From the NCBI GenBank assembly GCA_947498455.1, contig CANMKK010000001.1:400765-464764 (forward strand): a DNA stretch of 64,000 nucleotides. Direction: 5' to 3'. Numbering within the stretch: position 1 is the stretch's first letter; each line of letters starts with the position of its first letter. This DNA comes from an uncultured Aquimarina sp. (lineage in GTDB: Bacteria > Bacteroidota > Bacteroidia > Flavobacteriales > Flavobacteriaceae). Below, one piece after another: positions 9,157-17,488 of the stretch. The notes under the pieces were generated by a model. That model had not been told where the DNA came from. It made no database searches and worked only from the letters and a program-made list of their open reading frames with translations. The position numbers and the translations under genes were made by a program.

Positions 9157-10038
9157 TTAGTACAAATATTTTAATATTGCAATATCAACATCACTGAATT
9201 CGCCATCTTCTGTACCTTTGAAACAAGAGATCATAAGAGAACTCGCTCCATAAATATCATATTTTTCTTTTTGATTTATTGATTGTATTCCCGGGATATT
9301 AATGGTTTCTATTACATCAATCGTTTTATCATTTGTATCACTATCACAAGCTCTAAAAAGATAATCAGTATGCCTCAGACCAATTGCGTGACCAAGTTGG
9401 TGAGTAATTATATGTTCATTCATATTATTGCTCAGTTCTTGGTTTCCTGCAAAAAGTTGAACAAACCTACCCGGTATTCCACTAAAGGGAAATTCTGCCA
9501 TTCCACCAATATCACTGTTATTTCCCTTAAAAAAAATAATATCTCCATTAGTATCATTATGACTATTAAACACATCATGATTACTACTAAACAATAATTT
9601 AAATTGAAGAGAGGTATTCAACCTATTGTAATTATGTACCGCCCATCGCAATCCTGTTTGCATTCTAGAAGTAAGTCCTAAACCAACTCCTGTATATCCA
9701 ATAACATTGATAACTCTATTAGACTCATGTATTAAGTTATTTGAACCATATTTTTTTGATATGCTCTTTCCATCCGATAACGCATATTTATCTAATTTAT
9801 CTACCCGTAGTACAATATCCCCTACTCTAATCACTTTATTAATACTTCCATCTAAACGCTTGATAGTGTCATAAAAAGCATTGCTCGGATTTACACCTGC
9901 TTTATGTAATGCTTTGATATGTGTTTCAGAAATATCTTCAGAGACATCAGGTTCTGGTTCGAAAGAAGTGTTTTTTTCGCAAGATAGTGTTACCCCCACC
10001 AATATAACACCAAGTAATATTACTTTAATCTTTTTCAT
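9157..10038 (-). CDS. M57-like lipoprotein with altered zinc-site glutamate
   Basis: 293-residue lipoprotein (lipobox VTLSC, Cys20) resembling Bacteroidota M57 'dual-action HEIGH' metallopeptidases. The region after residue 100 has the M57 look (YTGVGLGLTSRMQTGLRWAV, then NNMNEHIITH). The zinc motif reads HQLGHAIGLRH (213-223): the three His are kept, but the catalytic Glu is Gln214 (codon CAA). A SLMIS sequence (Met269) supplies a Met-turn candidate. In related zincins Glu-to-Gln at this place abolishes peptidase activity, so this may be a binding protein, an immunity-like decoy or an inactive paralogue. It is unrelated in sequence outside the zinc motif to the zincin at 7.1 kb, but both carry the same 21-bp operator-like array upstream. 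Confidence 0.75.
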   Translation of the reverse strand: MKKIKVILLGVILVGVTLSCEKNTSFEPEPDVSEDISETHIKALHKAGVNPSNAFYDTIKRLDGSINKVIRVGDIVLRVDKLDKYALSDGKSISKKYGSNNLIHESNRVINVIGYTGVGLGLTSRMQTGLRWAVHNYNRLNTSLQFKLLFSSNHDVFNSHNDTNGDIIFFKGNNSDIGGMAEFPFSGIPGRFVQLFAGNQELSNNMNEHIITHQLGHAIGLRHTDYLFRACDSDTNDKTIDVIETINIPGIQSINQKEKYDIYGASSLMISCFKGTEDGEFSDVDIAILKYLY

Positions 10039-10286
10039 TTTTAAATTTATAAGTAGTCATGATTTTAATAATAAGCTTGACGCTTTGATCCAATTAATAT
10101 TTACACTATTTCTCTTTTGAATTTGCTCTAATAAGTCAACAAATTTCTGATAACATTTTGAAAATAATACAAATAAAGCTTTATATCGTGTATCTCCAAT
10201 AGTCCAAAGAATAAAATAATTGTGTCATAAATATACATTCTAAAACGGTAAACTACACTTATGATTATTTGAATGACATATATCAG

Positions 10287-10321
10287 TGTATAAAATGCAT
10301 GTTTTAATGTATAAAGTGTAT
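10287..10321 (-). promoter_or_regulatory. 21-bp-period tandem operator-like array, locus 2
   Basis: TGTAT on the + strand at 10287 and 10308 (21 bp apart), each with a half-site 9 bp later (TGCAT at 10296, TGTAT at 10317). This is the same unit and orientation relative to the downstream gene as at 8429-8485. It lies about 250 bp upstream of the M57-like start, inside a 367-bp non-coding gap that otherwise shows nothing recognisable. Confidence 0.6.
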
Positions 10322-10405
10322 AATTAGAAAATCAATATAATTTAATGTAAATCTATAGATTGTATTATTAAAAATTTTGATAATTAGTACATTACTTATC
10401 TCTAT

Positions 10406-11713
10406 TTAAATTCCCTCTAATACTTCACGCATTGCTTTAGCTTTAATCAGACATTCTTCATATTCTTTATCTGGGTCAGATTTCGCTGTAATTGCACCAC
10501 CTACAGTATAGGAAATATATTGTTTTTCTTCATTATAAAGAATACTACGAATCACCACATTAAAATCAAAATCTCCGTCTGGTGTAAAGTATCCTAAAGC
10601 TCCACTGTAAAGACCTCTTTTAGACTCTTCTAGATTTTCAATAATTCGCATGGCTGATATCTTAGGTGCGCCAGTCATACTACCCATAGGGAATGATTTC
10701 TTAATTACATCAACCGGAGATGTTTCTGCATCAATTTCCGAAACGACTGTAGAAATCATTTGGTGTACTTGTCTAAAAGAATATACTTTACACAATTCCT
10801 CCACCTTTACAGAACCTTTTATAGCAGTTTTGGACAAATCATTTCTAACCAAATCTACAATCATAATATTTTCGGAACGCTCCTTGGGGTCATTCTTTAA
10901 TGTCGAAATTAATTTATTATCTTCTTCTTCTATAAAAGATCTTTTAGCCGTACCTTTAATTGGTTGTGAAATAATTTTATTCCCTTCTTTTTTCAAATAC
11001 CGCTCTGGCGAAGCGGATAGTAAATATTTCTGGTTCATTCTCAGAAAAGTGGCAAAAGGAGGTTTCGAAATTTGATTTAGATGAACATATGTTTCTAATG
11101 GTGCAATACAACTGTTTTCGGCAAAAAATTCCTGACAAAAATTAGCTTCATAAATATCTCCTCGGTGAATATGAGCCAGCATTTGCTCTACCTTTTCTTT
11201 ATACACATCTTTGGTTATCCTAAGGCTAATCTTAGTCTTTCCGCAGGGACCTTCTTCATTAGAAATATGAATGGACGACGAAAAAGAATGTATTAAATCA
11301 ACATCTTCATCCATTTCATCATCCACCATTCTTAAGTATCGTACTTCTAAAATATCTTCACTTAATAACAATATTTTTTTGGGCTGAAAAAAATACAAAT
11401 CCGGAAAATCCAATGTATCTACATTGTTAGACACTAAATCTTCTACATCATTTTTTAGATCATACGAGATATACCCAAATATCCAATCTCTGGTCTTTTC
11501 TTGATATTCTTTTAGTTTATCAAAGCCATTAATATAATCCGTGTTAATTAACGTAAAAGCGTCTACAGCCAATATTGCACTATAACTAGAATAGGCATGA
11601 GTATATTCGTTAGAATCTAACCAGGTAACTTCTTCGAACTGTTGCGCCCATTGAAGCATTTTTATTTTAAAATCAGAAGGATTATCTATTTTGTATTTCT
11701 TAGTACTTCGCAC
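10406..11713 (-). CDS. pabB: Aminodeoxychorismate synthase component I
   Basis: 435-residue chorismate-utilising enzyme that, with a glutaminase subunit, aminates chorismate to 4-amino-4-deoxychorismate for folate. The C-terminal chorismate-binding domain is clear: PIKGTAKR, DLVRNDLSK, FPMGSMTGAPK and GALGYFTPDG. The PIKGT motif with its Lys is diagnostic for PabB as opposed to the LAGT of anthranilate synthase. The N-terminal ~150 residues are a shorter, diverged TrpE-like N domain. The stop of the upstream FMN reductase gene lies 5 bp before its start, so the two are cotranscribed. No glutaminase gene (pabA) is adjacent. Confidence 0.88.
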   Translation of the reverse strand: MRSTKKYKIDNPSDFKIKMLQWAQQFEEVTWLDSNEYTHAYSSYSAILAVDAFTLINTDYINGFDKLKEYQEKTRDWIFGYISYDLKNDVEDLVSNNVDTLDFPDLYFFQPKKILLLSEDILEVRYLRMVDDEMDEDVDLIHSFSSSIHISNEEGPCGKTKISLRITKDVYKEKVEQMLAHIHRGDIYEANFCQEFFAENSCIAPLETYVHLNQISKPPFATFLRMNQKYLLSASPERYLKKEGNKIISQPIKGTAKRSFIEEEDNKLISTLKNDPKERSENIMIVDLVRNDLSKTAIKGSVKVEELCKVYSFRQVHQMISTVVSEIDAETSPVDVIKKSFPMGSMTGAPKISAMRIIENLEESKRGLYSGALGYFTPDGDFDFNVVIRSILYNEEKQYISYTVGGAITAKSDPDKEYEECLIKAKAMREVLEGI

Positions 11714-11718
11714 TTATA

Positions 11719-12258
11719 TTATTTGATTTGCTGCGCAAAAGTACTGAGAACTTCTCTTAATCCCAATAAAAGTGTTTCTTCTGTAACCTCATTAAGTTCT
11801 TCAGAAAAATTGGCTTGAAACGACGGAAAACTAAAACTTTCAATAATCTCTGCTCCAAACCTAGGTAATAAATTTTTAGCATATTCTAATGCCCCAATAC
11901 CGCCTCTTTGACCTGGAGAAGTACTCATCACTAAAACCTTCTTTCCTGCCAAAAAATTTCGATCCAATCGGGATAACCAATCTATTACATTTTTAAAGAA
12001 CGCACTCCAACTTCCATTGTGTTCATTTATAGAAATGATTAATGCATCAGCATCTGATATTTCCTGTTTTAGCCCCATTGTCATACCCGGAAATCCCTTC
12101 TCCTTTTCTATATCTTCACTATACATGGGCATAGGGTAATTAACAAGTTTTAGAACTTTTACTTCATGTGCTACTATTTCTGAAGCTATATATTCGACAA
12201 GTTTATGATTAATCGAAGTACTACTATTAGAACCTGCAAAGGCTAGAATTTTTTTCAT
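11719..12258 (-). CDS. NADPH-dependent FMN reductase-family protein
   Basis: The start at 12258 (MKKILAFAGSNSS) is preferred over 12279, because the flavodoxin-like first strand must begin close to the N-terminus. The 179-residue product has the FMN-phosphate loop GSNSSTSINHKL, the PMYSEDIE segment, a WSAFFKNVIDWLSR loop and GQRGGIGAL, typical of SsuE/chromate-reductase-like flavoproteins of the NADPH_dep_FMN_red family. It is cytosolic, likely a dimeric flavin or quinone reductase. It is cotranscribed with pabB (5-bp gap), which may be coincidental. Its physiological electron acceptor is not evident. Confidence 0.82.
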   Translation of the reverse strand: MKKILAFAGSNSSTSINHKLVEYIASEIVAHEVKVLKLVNYPMPMYSEDIEKEKGFPGMTMGLKQEISDADALIISINEHNGSWSAFFKNVIDWLSRLDRNFLAGKKVLVMSTSPGQRGGIGALEYAKNLLPRFGAEIIESFSFPSFQANFSEELNEVTEETLLLGLREVLSTFAQQIK

Positions 12259-12314
12259 AGATATTAAGTTTATATTCAAATGTAGTTAAAAACAAAACAG
12301 TCGCAAAATAAGGC

Positions 12315-12322
12315 TACCTTTG
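12315..12322 (+). promoter_or_regulatory. Bacteroidota -7 element before the helicase gene
   Basis: TACCTTTG matches TAnnTTTG. It is 20 bp upstream of the TTG start, implying a 5 prime UTR of only about a dozen bases. No convincing -33 TTG box is visible. Confidence 0.5.
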
Positions 12323-12341
12323 TAACCTAATTTATGTAAAG

Positions 12342-13703
12342 TTGACTTTTAAAGATTTAAATTTAAGTACACAACTCCTTAATGCATTGGATGATCTGGA
12401 GTTCGAAACACCTACCCCAATACAGGAAAAAGCATTCTCTGTAGTCATGTCCGGAAAAGATATCGTTGGTATAGCACAAACCGGAACTGGTAAAACATAT
12501 GCTTATATGTTACCAATCCTGAGGATGCTAAAATATTCTGTACAACAAAATCCTAGAGTTTTGGTACTTGTACCTACAAGAGAATTGGTGGTTCAGGTAG
12601 TAGATGAAATTGAAAAACTTGCTACATATATTAATCTTCGGGTGATTGGTGTATATGGAGGTACCAATATAAATACCCAGAAAGAAGCTGTGTCACAAGG
12701 ATTAGATATTGTAGTTGCAACTCCAGGCCGTCTATATGACTTGGCAGTGAGCAGAGCTTTACAATTAAAATCTATTCAGAAAATTGTAATTGATGAAGTC
12801 GATGTTATGCTAGATTTAGGATTCAGGCATCAGTTAATGAATATCTTTGATATTCTTCCTGTGCAACGACAGAACATAATGTTTTCTGCTACGATGACAG
12901 ATGAAGTAGATTCAATGATTACTGAGATTTTCACACATCCACAACGAATATCTGTTGCCAAAAGTGGTACACCCTTAGAAAATATCAAGCAGTATACGTA
13001 TCAAGTTCCAAATTTTTATACCAAAGTAAATTTATTAGAAGAGCTTCTTTCCGACTCAGATACGTATCATAAAGCTTTAGTTTTTGTAGGATACAAAAAA
13101 ATGGCTGACCGTTTATTCGATCGATTAGATACATTTTTTCCAGACCAATGCTGTGTAATACATTCTAATAAAACGCAGAATTATAGGTTAAGAAGTATCG
13201 AACAATTCGAAAGTGGAGAAAATCGTATTCTAATTGCTACAGACGTAATGGCTAGAGGATTAGATATTGATAACATTAGCCATGTGATCAATTTGGACAC
13301 TCCGGAATACCCTGAAAATTACATGCATAGAATTGGTAGAACAGGGCGAGCAGAAAAAAAAGGGGTTTCTATAGTACTAAGTACAGAAAAAGAGCTAGAA
13401 TATCGTGAAAGTATCGAAGCACTTATGGAAATGAAAATTGAGCAACTTAATATACCTGCTACGGTAGAAATATCAGAAGAGTTGACTCCAGAAGAACAGC
13501 CTAAAGTAAAAGAAATAAACAACCCCAATAAACGCACTAATGATGAGGAAGCTGGTCCGGCTTTTCATGAGAAATCAGCTAAAAATAGTAAAGTCAATTT
13601 AGGAGGAAAATATAAAAGGGAAATCGCAAAGAAATATAAAAAACCTAAAACCAAAGGAGATAAAACCTTTAACCTAAAATATAAAAAGAAAAAAAAGAAA
13701 TAG
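12342..13703 (+). CDS. DEAD-box ATP-dependent RNA helicase (DEVD variant)
   Basis: 453-residue helicase that unwinds or remodels RNA, probably in ribosome assembly or cold adaptation. It shows a Q motif (FETPTPIQ), Walker A AQTGTGKT (45-52), PTREL, TPGR, motif II as DEVD (151-154) instead of DEAD, SAT (182-184) and HRIGRTGRA. The C-terminal ~60 residues are a basic, Lys-rich RNA-binding tail ending in a run of Lys. The only usable start in frame is TTG at 12342: the ATG at 12334 is followed at once by a stop. DEVD is a known tolerated variation of motif II. It is followed by a small hypothetical gene after 13 bp. Confidence 0.9.
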   Translation: MTFKDLNLSTQLLNALDDLEFETPTPIQEKAFSVVMSGKDIVGIAQTGTGKTYAYMLPILRMLKYSVQQNPRVLVLVPTRELVVQVVDEIEKLATYINLRVIGVYGGTNINTQKEAVSQGLDIVVATPGRLYDLAVSRALQLKSIQKIVIDEVDVMLDLGFRHQLMNIFDILPVQRQNIMFSATMTDEVDSMITEIFTHPQRISVAKSGTPLENIKQYTYQVPNFYTKVNLLEELLSDSDTYHKALVFVGYKKMADRLFDRLDTFFPDQCCVIHSNKTQNYRLRSIEQFESGENRILIATDVMARGLDIDNISHVINLDTPEYPENYMHRIGRTGRAEKKGVSIVLSTEKELEYRESIEALMEMKIEQLNIPATVEISEELTPEEQPKVKEINNPNKRTNDEEAGPAFHEKSAKNSKVNLGGKYKREIAKKYKKPKTKGDKTFNLKYKKKKKK

Positions 13704-13716
13704 TTAGCAAGAATAT

Positions 13717-14244
13717 ATGATATCATTATTACTATCTAAAATAAAAGAAAATTGTATTGGGCAACGCATAAAAAAAGTTGCATATAGTGAAGTTAATAAC
13801 CCTGAAAGTGATTTTTATTTTCGCGGATTTCATGCTTTTGATTATGGAATTCTTATAACCATGGAAAACGGGTATCAATGGCATATTTCCTGGAAAAACG
13901 ACCACTTTTTTGGCATCGAAGAAGGAATGTATTCTTACAATCAAGCCTTTGAGAATACTATTAAAAATTGGGATGCCACTCAGGAATGGGAATCTTTTTT
14001 AGATCAGGAAATTATTGATATTAAAATACAATCAGAAGATCCTAAAAGACAAATATTCTCAGAAGGCACTATCTCATTTGTTAATGGAGAACGTATAACA
14101 ATTCTTATTGGCGAAGAACTTAATATCGATAACACAATTCCTAAACCTCTAAAATATCAGAAAAATGGCGAAATTTATGTGTTCTTCGATCAGCATCTTT
14201 TATCAAAAAACAAACAATCAATTGCCATTAAACAAAATAGGTGA
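13717..14244 (+). CDS. Hypothetical cytosolic protein
   Basis: 175-residue protein without signal peptide or membrane helix. It is rich in aromatic residues (HAFDYGILITMENGYQWHISW, DHFFGIEEGMYSYNQAF) and looks like a compact beta-rich domain. I do not recognise a family. It follows the helicase by 13 bp and precedes the HxlR gene by 9 bp, so all three are likely one transcript. Coding character is convincing (uninterrupted, normal composition). Confidence 0.6.
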   Translation: MISLLLSKIKENCIGQRIKKVAYSEVNNPESDFYFRGFHAFDYGILITMENGYQWHISWKNDHFFGIEEGMYSYNQAFENTIKNWDATQEWESFLDQEIIDIKIQSEDPKRQIFSEGTISFVNGERITILIGEELNIDNTIPKPLKYQKNGEIYVFFDQHLLSKNKQSIAIKQNR

Positions 14245-14253
14245 TATATATTT

Positions 14254-14577
14254 ATGACTACATATCAACGAAAAACTCCTATCAAAAATGATTGTAATAT
14301 AGAAAAAGCTTTATTGGTAATTTCTGGCAAATGGAAACCTGCTATCCTTAGTGCTCTGTTAAAACAAAATCTTCGATTAAGAGACATGCAAGCTGGATTA
14401 CCAGAAGCTACAAAAAGAGCTCTCACGCAACAATTAAAAGAAATGATTGAAGATGGTCTCATTACAAAAAAAGATTTTCAACAATTCCCAAAAAAAACAG
14501 AGTATTCTATGACATCATTAGGGAAAAAATTAACCGTTGTTTTTAAAGAATTAGACCATTTCGGAAATCTATTATAA
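14254..14577 (+). CDS. HxlR-family transcriptional regulator
   Basis: 107-residue winged-helix regulator. The family signature is plain: CNIEKALLVISGKWKPAIL, LRLRDMQAGLPEATKRAL, LTQQLKEMIEDGLI, then a wing with YSMTSLGKKL. A single Cys near the start (Cys13) is the residue many HxlR proteins use to sense thiol-reactive compounds. The gene directly downstream (72 bp) encodes a flavodoxin-fold NAD(P)H oxidoreductase, a very common HxlR target, so autoregulation and control of that reductase are likely. The start is the only ATG in the right place. Confidence 0.9.
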   Translation: MTTYQRKTPIKNDCNIEKALLVISGKWKPAILSALLKQNLRLRDMQAGLPEATKRALTQQLKEMIEDGLITKKDFQQFPKKTEYSMTSLGKKLTVVFKELDHFGNLL

Positions 14578-14648
14578 TATGGTGTATAATTCACCCCTTA
14601 TTGGAGTGAAAAACTTCTTAACTTACCTTTGGGTCATAAATAAAAAAT

Positions 14649-15218
14649 ATGGATACGAAAGGAGTTATCATTCAGGCAAGTGCAAGAAGTAAAGGAAACA
14701 CGAATAAAATTACATCACTCATTCAGAAACAAACTGGTTACGAACTTATTGATTTAAAAACTAAAAATATAAAAGATTTTGATTATGACTTTGTAAATAA
14801 AAATGACGATTTCATTCCATTAATCAAAGAAATTGTTGATTCATATGAAGTAATAATCTTTGCAACTCCTGTATATTGGTATGCCATGAGTGGGTTACTT
14901 AAAACATTTTTAGACAGAATTACGGATTGTTTATTAATAGAAAAAGATACTGGTCGTAAATTTAACGGTAAATATATGGGAATGGTAAGTTGTGGTTCTG
15001 ATCAAGAATTGAAAGAAGGATTTACTATGCCTTTTAGAGAGACTGCAAATTACTTAGGTATGACATATATCGGAGATATACATACCTGGTTAGAAGGCAC
15101 GGAAATCCCTGAAAAAGTACTTTCTAGCGTGACAAATTTTACAAAAAAATTACTATTCAATAAAATTATGAATATATCAATCAACAACCTTGTAGCAAGT
15201 TCACAAGGCATCGAATGA
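14649..15218 (+). CDS. Flavodoxin-family NAD(P)H oxidoreductase
   Basis: 189-residue flavoprotein with the SxRxxGNTxK phosphate loop (SARSKGNTNKI), the FATPVYWYAMSG loop and GKYMGMVSCGSD, typical of NADPH-dependent FMN reductase / iron-sulfur flavoprotein-like reductases. It has no metal-binding Cys cluster. It probably detoxifies quinones or electrophiles under control of the adjacent HxlR regulator. The TTGGGTCA sequence about 20 bp upstream hints at its own promoter. Function is inferred from fold and neighbour. Confidence 0.82.
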   Translation: MDTKGVIIQASARSKGNTNKITSLIQKQTGYELIDLKTKNIKDFDYDFVNKNDDFIPLIKEIVDSYEVIIFATPVYWYAMSGLLKTFLDRITDCLLIEKDTGRKFNGKYMGMVSCGSDQELKEGFTMPFRETANYLGMTYIGDIHTWLEGTEIPEKVLSSVTNFTKKLLFNKIMNISINNLVASSQGIE

Positions 15219-15332
15219 ATACATAATCCTTGGCTATAATGAGGCAGTTGTTTCGTTCACCCAAGATAGCTATCTTGATGCAAAAGTTTCGTGTGCTAAG
15301 AGATAAATGATTACAAAATCTCATTACTAATT

Positions 15333-15722
15333 ATGATAAAAAAAACTATTATCTATGTACTCTTCTTACTACCATACATCATTTCCTCTCAGGAAATAAA
15401 CGAGTGGGTACATACCGAAGGTGTTATAAAAAATATAGAAATTAAAAGATCCGGTAGAAAAATAAGAGAAATTGCTACTGTAGAATTTCAGAAGGAAAAC
15501 GGTGATACTATTGAAACTTTTATCGAGCTATACAGAATACCTTTCTTAGGAAGTTTTAAATCGAAGGAGGACAATATCAAGGTTCATTATGATAAAAATA
15601 ATCCTGCTAATGCTAAAACTAATACTGGCAAATTCATTTCTGAATATGGTTTGTATATTTTGATCGCATTAGGCATTTTGTTTTCCGCAAAGAATATCTT
15701 GAAAGCGAGAAAGCTAAAATGA
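15333..15722 (+). CDS. DUF3592-like membrane-anchored protein
   Basis: 129 residues: signal peptide to about residue 19 (IISSQ), a periplasmic beta domain with VEFQKENGDTIETF and VHYDKNNPANA, and a C-terminal membrane helix (LYILIALGILFSA). The VxYDPxNP-like element and overall order are those of DUF3592 proteins, whose role is unknown. It is monocistronic. Confidence 0.65.
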   Translation: MIKKTIIYVLFLLPYIISSQEINEWVHTEGVIKNIEIKRSGRKIREIATVEFQKENGDTIETFIELYRIPFLGSFKSKEDNIKVHYDKNNPANAKTNTGKFISEYGLYILIALGILFSAKNILKARKLK

Positions 15723-16035
15723 AATTATAATACCTAATAGATCCTAAAAAAACAAGCTAAAATGCGAGGTTACTTTTTTTATTTGAAGTGATAAAATTTT
15801 TACATAGCCACACCTACGGAATTTTTCGCAATGAAAAACAAACAAGTATTTTAGCTTACTCCTGTTATTTAAAACACTCAATACTAACAAAATAGAAACT
15901 CCTCTATTAACGTATTTTTATATGAATCCGAAAATTATTTTTATAATCTACCATTTCCGGCTTCAACTTATCTTACAAAGATACAAGCTTTATCATTAAA
16001 CCAAACATTCATTCATTGCTGAAAATTAACCATTT

Positions 16036-16082
16036 ACACAATAAAAGACACCATTCATACAATCAAACATACAGTTCATACA
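16036..16082 (+). promoter_or_regulatory. 21-bp-period tandem operator-like array, locus 3
   Basis: On the + strand ATACA ends at 16082 and 16061, with ACACA ending at 16040, again exactly 21 bp apart. A 9-bp-offset half-site (ATACA 16069-16073) is also present. Read on the minus strand it is the same TGTATGAACTGTATGTTTGA unit as at 8429 and 10287. The orientation relative to the downstream gene is the same at all three loci. Confidence 0.6.
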
Positions 16083-16229
16083 ATAGGTCTAAAAAAAACT
16101 TCCTAAAATAGTATGTTTACATTAAGAAAGTAAAAACTACTTTCAATAACCAACTTAATGTATAACATGAAAAAGTTTGTAGAGAAACTCTAATAAGCTT
16201 TTATTCTTAGAACTTCCAAGTCTAGGAGT

Positions 16230-16310
16230 AACGCCATTTATCTTTTGAAAGTTACTGTAATAAAAAAATCTCGTTTTCTTTTATTGTTAATTCAAACAAC
16301 GCCTGGTATA
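16230..16310. repeat. Repeat family B, internally deleted copy
   Basis: About 81 bp that keep both ends of the 163-bp family-B element (left CGCCATTTATCTTTTGAA through CTGTAATAAAA; right TTAATTCAAACAAC through CCTGGTATA) but lack the middle. Retained termini with a lost centre are typical of non-autonomous inverted-repeat elements. Confidence 0.6.
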
Positions 16311-16434
16311 GCATATTTTTTTGATCTATTAATTTTTCGCTAAACACAAACAATAAAAATGGCATAGACAATAAAGTCTGCCAAAAACTGTGAATACATA
16401 TTTTTATTCTCAAACTTTTAAAACCTAATTACCT

Positions 16435-17475
16435 ATGAAGATATCAGGCCTAGGAGCTTCATTTCCTTCTATACATTTTACCAATGAAGATGCTATACAC
16501 AAATTAGAAAAAGACTCCAAAGATAAATTTAATTATAATTTAGGATCCAATTTTGATGATCTTTTATGCAAATTAAATTCTACAGGAATTAAAAACAGAT
16601 ATTGGCTAAGAGAAAACGAGAGTCATATTGATATAGTTAGTGATGCCGTTCAAAAGGCATTAAATGATGCTTCTCTTTCTAAAAACGATATTGATTTATT
16701 AATTTATTCTAGTGTTTTTAGACAATTTATTGAACCAGGAGAATCATTTTTCATAGCAAAAGCATTGGGGTTTAAAAATATCGAATGCTTTGATGTATTA
16801 GAGGCTTGCAATAGTTTTGTAAGAGCTTCTAATATTAGCAAATCTTACTTAAACAGTGGTCAATATAAAAACATCCTAGTCATAACTTCGGAGTTCATGC
16901 CGCATCAAAATAATTATAAGCCAAGTTTTGAGATGAAAGATTATTCAAATGTAAACTACCTTTTTTCATCACTAACAACAGGAGAGGGAGCCTCTGCTAC
17001 TATTTTTACCGATGATCACAAAACTTGGGAACAAGAAATTATAGCAAAACCTCAACATGCCAACTTTTGTTATCTCCCCATATCCAATATTCATGACCAA
17101 GAATTAGATTTATATGGTTTAAATAGTGAAGATGTTTCCGATTATAAATTTGTTTCATATAGTTTAAAACTACATAAAGAGGGCTATCATACCTTAAAAG
17201 ATATGATACTAAAATATATAGATAGGAAAGGAATAGATGATATTGTTCTTCCGCATTCTCATAGTCTTAATGTGTGGAATAGATTTAATAAAGAACTCAA
17301 AGAAATTATACCTTATTATCATATTTTCCCTAATTATGGAAACCTCGTCACGGGCTCATTTCCTACAGCCCTATATCTCGCAAAGAAAGAAGGTAAGCTA
17401 AAAAGAGAAATGAAAGTAGGTGCATGGATGGCAGCCGCAGGTATGTCTTTATCTATAACCAATTTTGAATTTTAA
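16435..17475 (+). CDS. OleA-like ketoacyl synthase III (thiolase fold)
   Basis: 346-residue condensing enzyme of the KAS III superfamily. The active-site Cys is Cys125 (EACNSFVRA). His274 (LPHSH) and Asn303 (YGNLVTGS) complete the Cys-His-Asn set with KAS-III-like spacing of about 30 residues. Glu100 (FIEPGES) lies 25 residues before the Cys, close to the place of the catalytic Glu of OleA, which performs non-decarboxylative Claisen condensation of two acyl chains. With OleC- and OleD-like enzymes in the same operon, an OleA role (two acyl-CoA to a beta-keto acid) is the best reading; a KasIII-type starter enzyme is the alternative. It starts an operon with a 13-bp gap to the P450. Confidence 0.75.
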   Translation: MKISGLGASFPSIHFTNEDAIHKLEKDSKDKFNYNLGSNFDDLLCKLNSTGIKNRYWLRENESHIDIVSDAVQKALNDASLSKNDIDLLIYSSVFRQFIEPGESFFIAKALGFKNIECFDVLEACNSFVRASNISKSYLNSGQYKNILVITSEFMPHQNNYKPSFEMKDYSNVNYLFSSLTTGEGASATIFTDDHKTWEQEIIAKPQHANFCYLPISNIHDQELDLYGLNSEDVSDYKFVSYSLKLHKEGYHTLKDMILKYIDRKGIDDIVLPHSHSLNVWNRFNKELKEIIPYYHIFPNYGNLVTGSFPTALYLAKKEGKLKREMKVGAWMAAAGMSLSITNFEF

Positions 17476-17488
17476 AAGAAAATGAAAA

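Larger units (their letters stand above)
15723..16434. other. 712-bp leader region of the Ole-like operon
   Basis: Non-coding. It contains a 21-bp-period operator-like array (16036-16082), an internally deleted family-B repeat (16230-16310) and otherwise AT-rich DNA without ORFs. The final ~120 bp before the OleA-like start should hold the core promoter, but I cannot point to a clear TAnnTTTG element. Confidence 0.5.

Noticed and set aside
8429..16082. 21-bp arrays as a CRISPR
   Set aside because: Two or three units only, no unique spacers, degenerate half-sites and promoter position: operator-like rather than CRISPR.
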